Shown: piece after piece, positions 54,693 through 57,138 of the stretch | Layout of the letters: each line of letters starts with the position of its first letter | Numbering within the stretch: position 1 is the first letter of the stretch | From: Brucella anthropi ATCC 49188 | GTDB lineage: Bacteria; Pseudomonadota; Alphaproteobacteria; Rhizobiales; Rhizobiaceae | Reading direction: 5' to 3' | Assembly: GCF_000017405.1 (NCBI RefSeq) | Contig: NC_009672.1 | Location: forward strand, 1 to 57,138 | Length of the DNA: 57,138 nt | The notes under the pieces: generated by a model | Seen by the model: only the letters and a program-made list of their open reading frames with translations | What the model was told of the DNA's origin: nothing | Database searches by the model: none | Translations under genes and position numbers: made by a program

Positions 54693-55100
54693 ATGAAGAG
54701 CAATTTATTTATTTATTGCATCCCTTTCTTTTTATTTGGCTGCTCGACGCCGAGTTCAAAAGTGCTTCCCCCATATAAATTAAGTAATGGTGACACATAT
54801 CAAGATGTCGTTACCGTTGGGTCTGACGGAAAAGGGCTCTCCCCTACTGTAACCGGCGTTAAAACTTTTCATATTCGCCCAAACAAGAAGAGCGAATTGG
54901 TATCCCACGCGGTTGGATCCGAAAGTAGCATCGCCAATGCTTTGATTAGTTCATCCAGCAGCACGCTATCCAGCACTCTGCCAATATTGCTGTTGAATAA
55001 CAGAAATAGATCCAAAAAAGATTATAACAATATCGTAAATAGCTACAATTCTGGCAGTGGAAATAGCGGAGACTATAGCGGAAATGGAAATAACAACTAA
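54693..55100 (+). CDS. Small lipoprotein with Gly/Asn/Ser-rich tail
   Basis: This 135-aa protein has a lipoprotein signal, with lipobox LFGC and the lipidated Cys at residue 17. A central region of about 80 residues ('YKLSNGDTYQDVVTVGSDGKG', in parts) is followed by a basic patch (NRNRSKKD) and a tail 'NSGSGNSGDYSGNGNNN'. GAGGA lies 9 bp upstream of the ATG. The tail is nearly the same as that of the secreted protein at 55581-55808, on the opposite strand 480 bp away. AT-rich codon use fits the accessory island. Function unknown; an envelope role is all that can be said. Confidence 0.72.
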   Translation: MKSNLFIYCIPFFLFGCSTPSSKVLPPYKLSNGDTYQDVVTVGSDGKGLSPTVTGVKTFHIRPNKKSELVSHAVGSESSIANALISSSSSTLSSTLPILLLNNRNRSKKDYNNIVNSYNSGSGNSGDYSGNGNNN

Positions 55101-55168
55101 AGTTTACCAAAATTTGGAGGTTTTATTGATCGCTTAGACTAGGTCTATAATATTATTTCCCAGACCAG

Positions 55169-55209
55169 CGCGAGCCAGGCGGCCTTCCAGAAGACTGCCC
55201 TGGCTCGCG
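55169..55209 (+). terminator. Inverted repeat after the lipoprotein gene, possible terminator
   Basis: CGCGAGCCAGG (55169-55179) and CCTGGCTCGCG (55199-55209) are exact 11-bp arms around a 19-nt loop, followed by ATAATTT. It lies 68 bp past the lipoprotein stop. The following short ORF would start inside or after it, which weakens that ORF. Confidence 0.5.
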
Positions 55210-55214
55210 ATAAT

Positions 55215-55505
55215 TTGAGCGATATAGAAGGTCTCTATTTTGAACATCTCGGCGACGATGCCGACCAAGGCCTTGGCCTTTCAAAGTGCAGAATGTGCTT
55301 GATGTTCACCAAGTGCCACTACGAGAAATCTCTTAACAGGAATACGCGGCTCCAGAACTGGAGTGCCATCGGCTGGTCAATCGAGCGCTATCGCGCTGGA
55401 GGTGTAAACAAGGCTCTGGTGGAGTATTATCGTAAAGTCGTCGGTGACAGCGAGTACGCCGATGAAGACCCTGCGGCACAAGTATGTCGAAAGACAAAGC
55501 GCTGA
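55215..55505 (+). CDS. Hypothetical short ORF, possible gene fragment
   Basis: The frame starts with TTG (no ATG, no clear ribosome site) and gives 96 residues. They include a Cys/His cluster 'CRMCLMFTKCH' (about 25-35) and 'NWSAIGWSIERYRAGGVNKAL', in parts. The open frame continues upstream to a TAG at 55140 through a strong inverted repeat, without a start codon, so this may be the tail of a decayed gene. Composition is close to the genome average, unlike its AT-rich surroundings. Product unrecognised. The C-C-C-H spacing could bind a metal, but that is speculation. Confidence 0.35.
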   Translation: MSDIEGLYFEHLGDDADQGLGLSKCRMCLMFTKCHYEKSLNRNTRLQNWSAIGWSIERYRAGGVNKALVEYYRKVVGDSEYADEDPAAQVCRKTKR

Positions 55506-55542
55506 ACAACTTTCGCCCCAGAGCCCCCATAATACCTATTAT

Positions 55543-55572
55543 AAGCGCCTACCATATCTCAGGTAGGCGCTT
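55543..55572. terminator. Bidirectional terminator between convergent genes
   Basis: AAGCGCCTACC (55543-55553) and GGTAGGCGCTT (55562-55572) form a perfect 11-bp stem with an 8-nt loop. T/A-rich runs flank both sides. It sits directly between the short ORF ending at 55505 and the small secreted-protein gene ending at 55581. Confidence 0.8.
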
Positions 55573-55580
55573 CATTTATT

Positions 55581-55808
55581 TTACCAACGGCCGCCGTTGT
55601 TGGTGTTGCCGTTGCCGCTATTGTCACCGGAGTTACCGGAGCCGCTGTTGCCATTACCAGTATTGTTGCCACCATTGCCCTGGAACAGGGTCGTCGCTGC
55701 CGGGGACTTTTGAGCAACGCCCGATTCTACTGGCGACTTCATGGTCCCGGCATGGGCTGCAAAAGGAGCAAGAGCAATAAAAAGCGTAATAAAAGTTTTC
55801 TTAATCAT
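55581..55808 (-). CDS. Small secreted Gly/Asn-rich protein (75 aa)
   Basis: A 75-aa protein with a clear Sec signal peptide (MIKKTFITLFIALAPFAAHAG, cleavage after AHA) leaves about 55 residues. The last 35 are low-complexity Gly/Asn/Ser repeats ('GNGNSGSGNSGDNSGNGN') ending in GGRW. The tail parallels that of the nearby lipoprotein, and its short motif 'NSGSGNSGD' is shared exactly. GGAGAAA lies just upstream of the ATG. It could be a matrix-like or amyloid-like envelope component, but nothing in the sequence proves it. Confidence 0.7.
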   Translation of the reverse strand: MIKKTFITLFIALAPFAAHAGTMKSPVESGVAQKSPAATTLFQGNGGNNTGNGNSGSGNSGDNSGNGNTNNGGRW

Positions 55809-56093
55809 AATAATATTTCTCCATATTTACTAAGCAAAGCTAATTATCTTTGCATTATTATTTGACATCAAATACGAAAACCTTTCAACGCCAATATATA
55901 AGTAACTCTTTGTGTTAATTATATAATAATTTAAGAATGTATAATTTACCACCTTTCCAAGGGCGATTAGAGGAAGCCGTATCGAGCATTTGAAGACGGT
56001 AACCGACCGCGACGTTTGCTGGTTCGCAGTTGGCCGATTGTCAGATGACGCCAGGTCCTTAACGACACAGACATCCGACGCGCGTTTCAAGCA
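55809..56093. other. Intergenic region with GC-richer patch, no supported gene
   Basis: The left part (55809-55950) is AT-rich and should hold the promoter of the small secreted-protein gene. The right part (55960-56093) is closer to genomic composition, with a plus-strand stretch readable as 'LKTVTDRDVCWFAVGRLSDD'. It has no clear family and may be debris of a lost gene. Confidence 0.4.
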
Positions 56094-57065
56094 TCAAAGC
56101 TTCCTGTTGTTTTTTGTGTCCGGGGTGACGTCATCAAGAAAGTTCACCGTGGGAACGAAGAACAGAGAGCCCGTTACCGCACGACTAAAATCGAGAACAT
56201 GGTCATAGGTTCCCGGCGGGTTGCCGATGAACATATTCTCCAACATTTTTTCAATACGTGACGGCGAACGGGCAAAGCCGATAAAATAAGTTCCGAACTC
56301 GCCTTTTCCAATCTCGCCAAAGGGCATGTTGTCACGCACGATCTGCAACTGCTCTCCATTCTCTTCAATGTTTGTCAGTACATTGTGTGCGTAGGGTTTC
56401 TTTTGCTCATCGCGTTGCTCAATATCGGAAAGCTTGTGCCGACCTATTATATTCTCCTGTTCCTCAACGGGGACTTTGTTCCAGCTATCGAGGTCATGAA
56501 GATACTTCTGGACGATTACGTAGCTACAGCCGGAAAATTCCGGGTCTTCATTGCCGATGAGAGTTGCCGACAAGGCTGCCTGATCAACCGGGTTTTCCGT
56601 GCCGTCGACAAACCCCAGAAGATCGCGATCATCAAAAAACTTGAAACCGTGCACCTCATCGACAACTGCAACGTTACCTGAAAGCCTGGACATAATGTGG
56701 CTGGCCAGCTCGAAGCACTGATCCATGCTGTCTGCGCGTATGTGAAAAAGGATATCGCCGGGTGTCGATACAGCCGTGTGAACACCGCGAATCTCCCGGA
56801 ACGCATGCAGTTCTTTCGGCTTCGGTGAGCCGAAGAGCCGGTCCCAAGCCTCCGAACCAAAACCGGTTATGCAGGAGAGCTGTCCATTCAACCGCCGAAA
56901 TCCAACGCCTCGTACAAGGCTTGAAAGATCCGCGCACAACCCCCGAACCGTCCGCTCCGCATCAGCGCCCTCGTTGATGGTTACGACAAGAAAGATAGCG
57001 GCTCTCGTCAGCTTTCCGACAACTGACTGGGAAACTGGGAGCGAAGAAATACCATCTGTGGCCAT
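56094..57065 (-). CDS. DyP-type (YfeX-like) heme peroxidase
   Basis: This ~323-aa cytoplasmic peroxidase has the DyP hallmark 'GFVDGTENP' (catalytic Asp, about residue 150). The proximal heme-ligand His lies in 'PYAHNVLTN' and the distal Arg in 'IVRDNMPFG'. It is of the shorter type without a Tat signal, like YfeX. Such enzymes use peroxide to oxidise dyes or porphyrinogens, and heme deferrochelation has been debated. No encapsulin gene or targeting tail is seen. The frame opens with TTG at 57071; ATG at 57065 is preferred. It is a single gene, transcribed towards the accessory island. Confidence 0.9.
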   Translation of the reverse strand: MATDGISSLPVSQSVVGKLTRAAIFLVVTINEGADAERTVRGLCADLSSLVRGVGFRRLNGQLSCITGFGSEAWDRLFGSPKPKELHAFREIRGVHTAVSTPGDILFHIRADSMDQCFELASHIMSRLSGNVAVVDEVHGFKFFDDRDLLGFVDGTENPVDQAALSATLIGNEDPEFSGCSYVIVQKYLHDLDSWNKVPVEEQENIIGRHKLSDIEQRDEQKKPYAHNVLTNIEENGEQLQIVRDNMPFGEIGKGEFGTYFIGFARSPSRIEKMLENMFIGNPPGTYDHVLDFSRAVTGSLFFVPTVNFLDDVTPDTKNNRKL

Positions 57066-57138
57066 GCTCAATCCATCTCGACAAATGAAAATTTTCAGGC
57101 TTTAGCAACCGCTCATCTATGCTTACCCCGAAGTCAAA

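Overview
This looks like a chromosome segment of a Brucella/Ochrobactrum-type alphaproteobacterium (Rhizobiales). The reasons are GC-rich coding in most of the window, many ABC-transporter operons, a DUF3422 protein, a SorC-type regulator, and very large AIDA-type autotransporters. The genus is inferred from gene families, not from a marker gene. I saw no rRNA, tRNA or CRISPR array.

Region 1 (about 1650-14190) is a sugar-catabolic locus. It holds a SorC-type regulator, a class II aldolase fused to a short-chain dehydrogenase, a ribose-class ABC importer (on the minus strand), and a five-gene plus-strand operon. That operon encodes 5-methylthioribose (MTR) kinase, MTR-1-phosphate isomerase, a transketolase split into two genes, and a RuBisCO-like protein (RLP). 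A perfect 11-5-11 palindrome lies between the importer and the kinase operon and overlaps both predicted -35 elements. The classical mtnB/mtnC/mtnD methionine-salvage genes are absent from the window. The set suggests import and carbon salvage of MTR or a related 5-deoxypentose by a route using an aldolase and/or an RLP plus transketolase.

Region 2 (14261-21850) is an amino-acid or amine uptake and oxidation cluster. It has a polar amino-acid ABC importer, two DAO-family flavoproteins, an XRE-cupin regulator, a bicupin protein and a 2-hydroxyacid dehydrogenase. Region 3 (21883-27142) has an MliC-like secreted protein, an XRE regulator, a Gram-negative sortase system (VIT/vWA substrate ending in LPQTA plus its sortase) and a membrane protein. 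Region 4 (27280-33291) has an IS5-type transposase remnant, then a polyamine-type ABC importer operon with a dehydrogenase and a divergent LuxR-type regulator.

Region 5 (33395-55810) is an accessory surface-protein island. Two minus-strand autotransporters (1861 and 3199 aa) share a nearly identical, gap-free 2.16-kb 3' end. Between them are two AT-rich plus-strand genes for signal-less Ig-repeat proteins that share a C-terminal region. Beyond the giant autotransporter lie AT-rich DNA, a small lipoprotein, an unplaced short ORF and a small secreted protein. The lipoprotein and the secreted protein have matching Gly/Asn/Ser-rich tails. The window closes with a DyP-type peroxidase.
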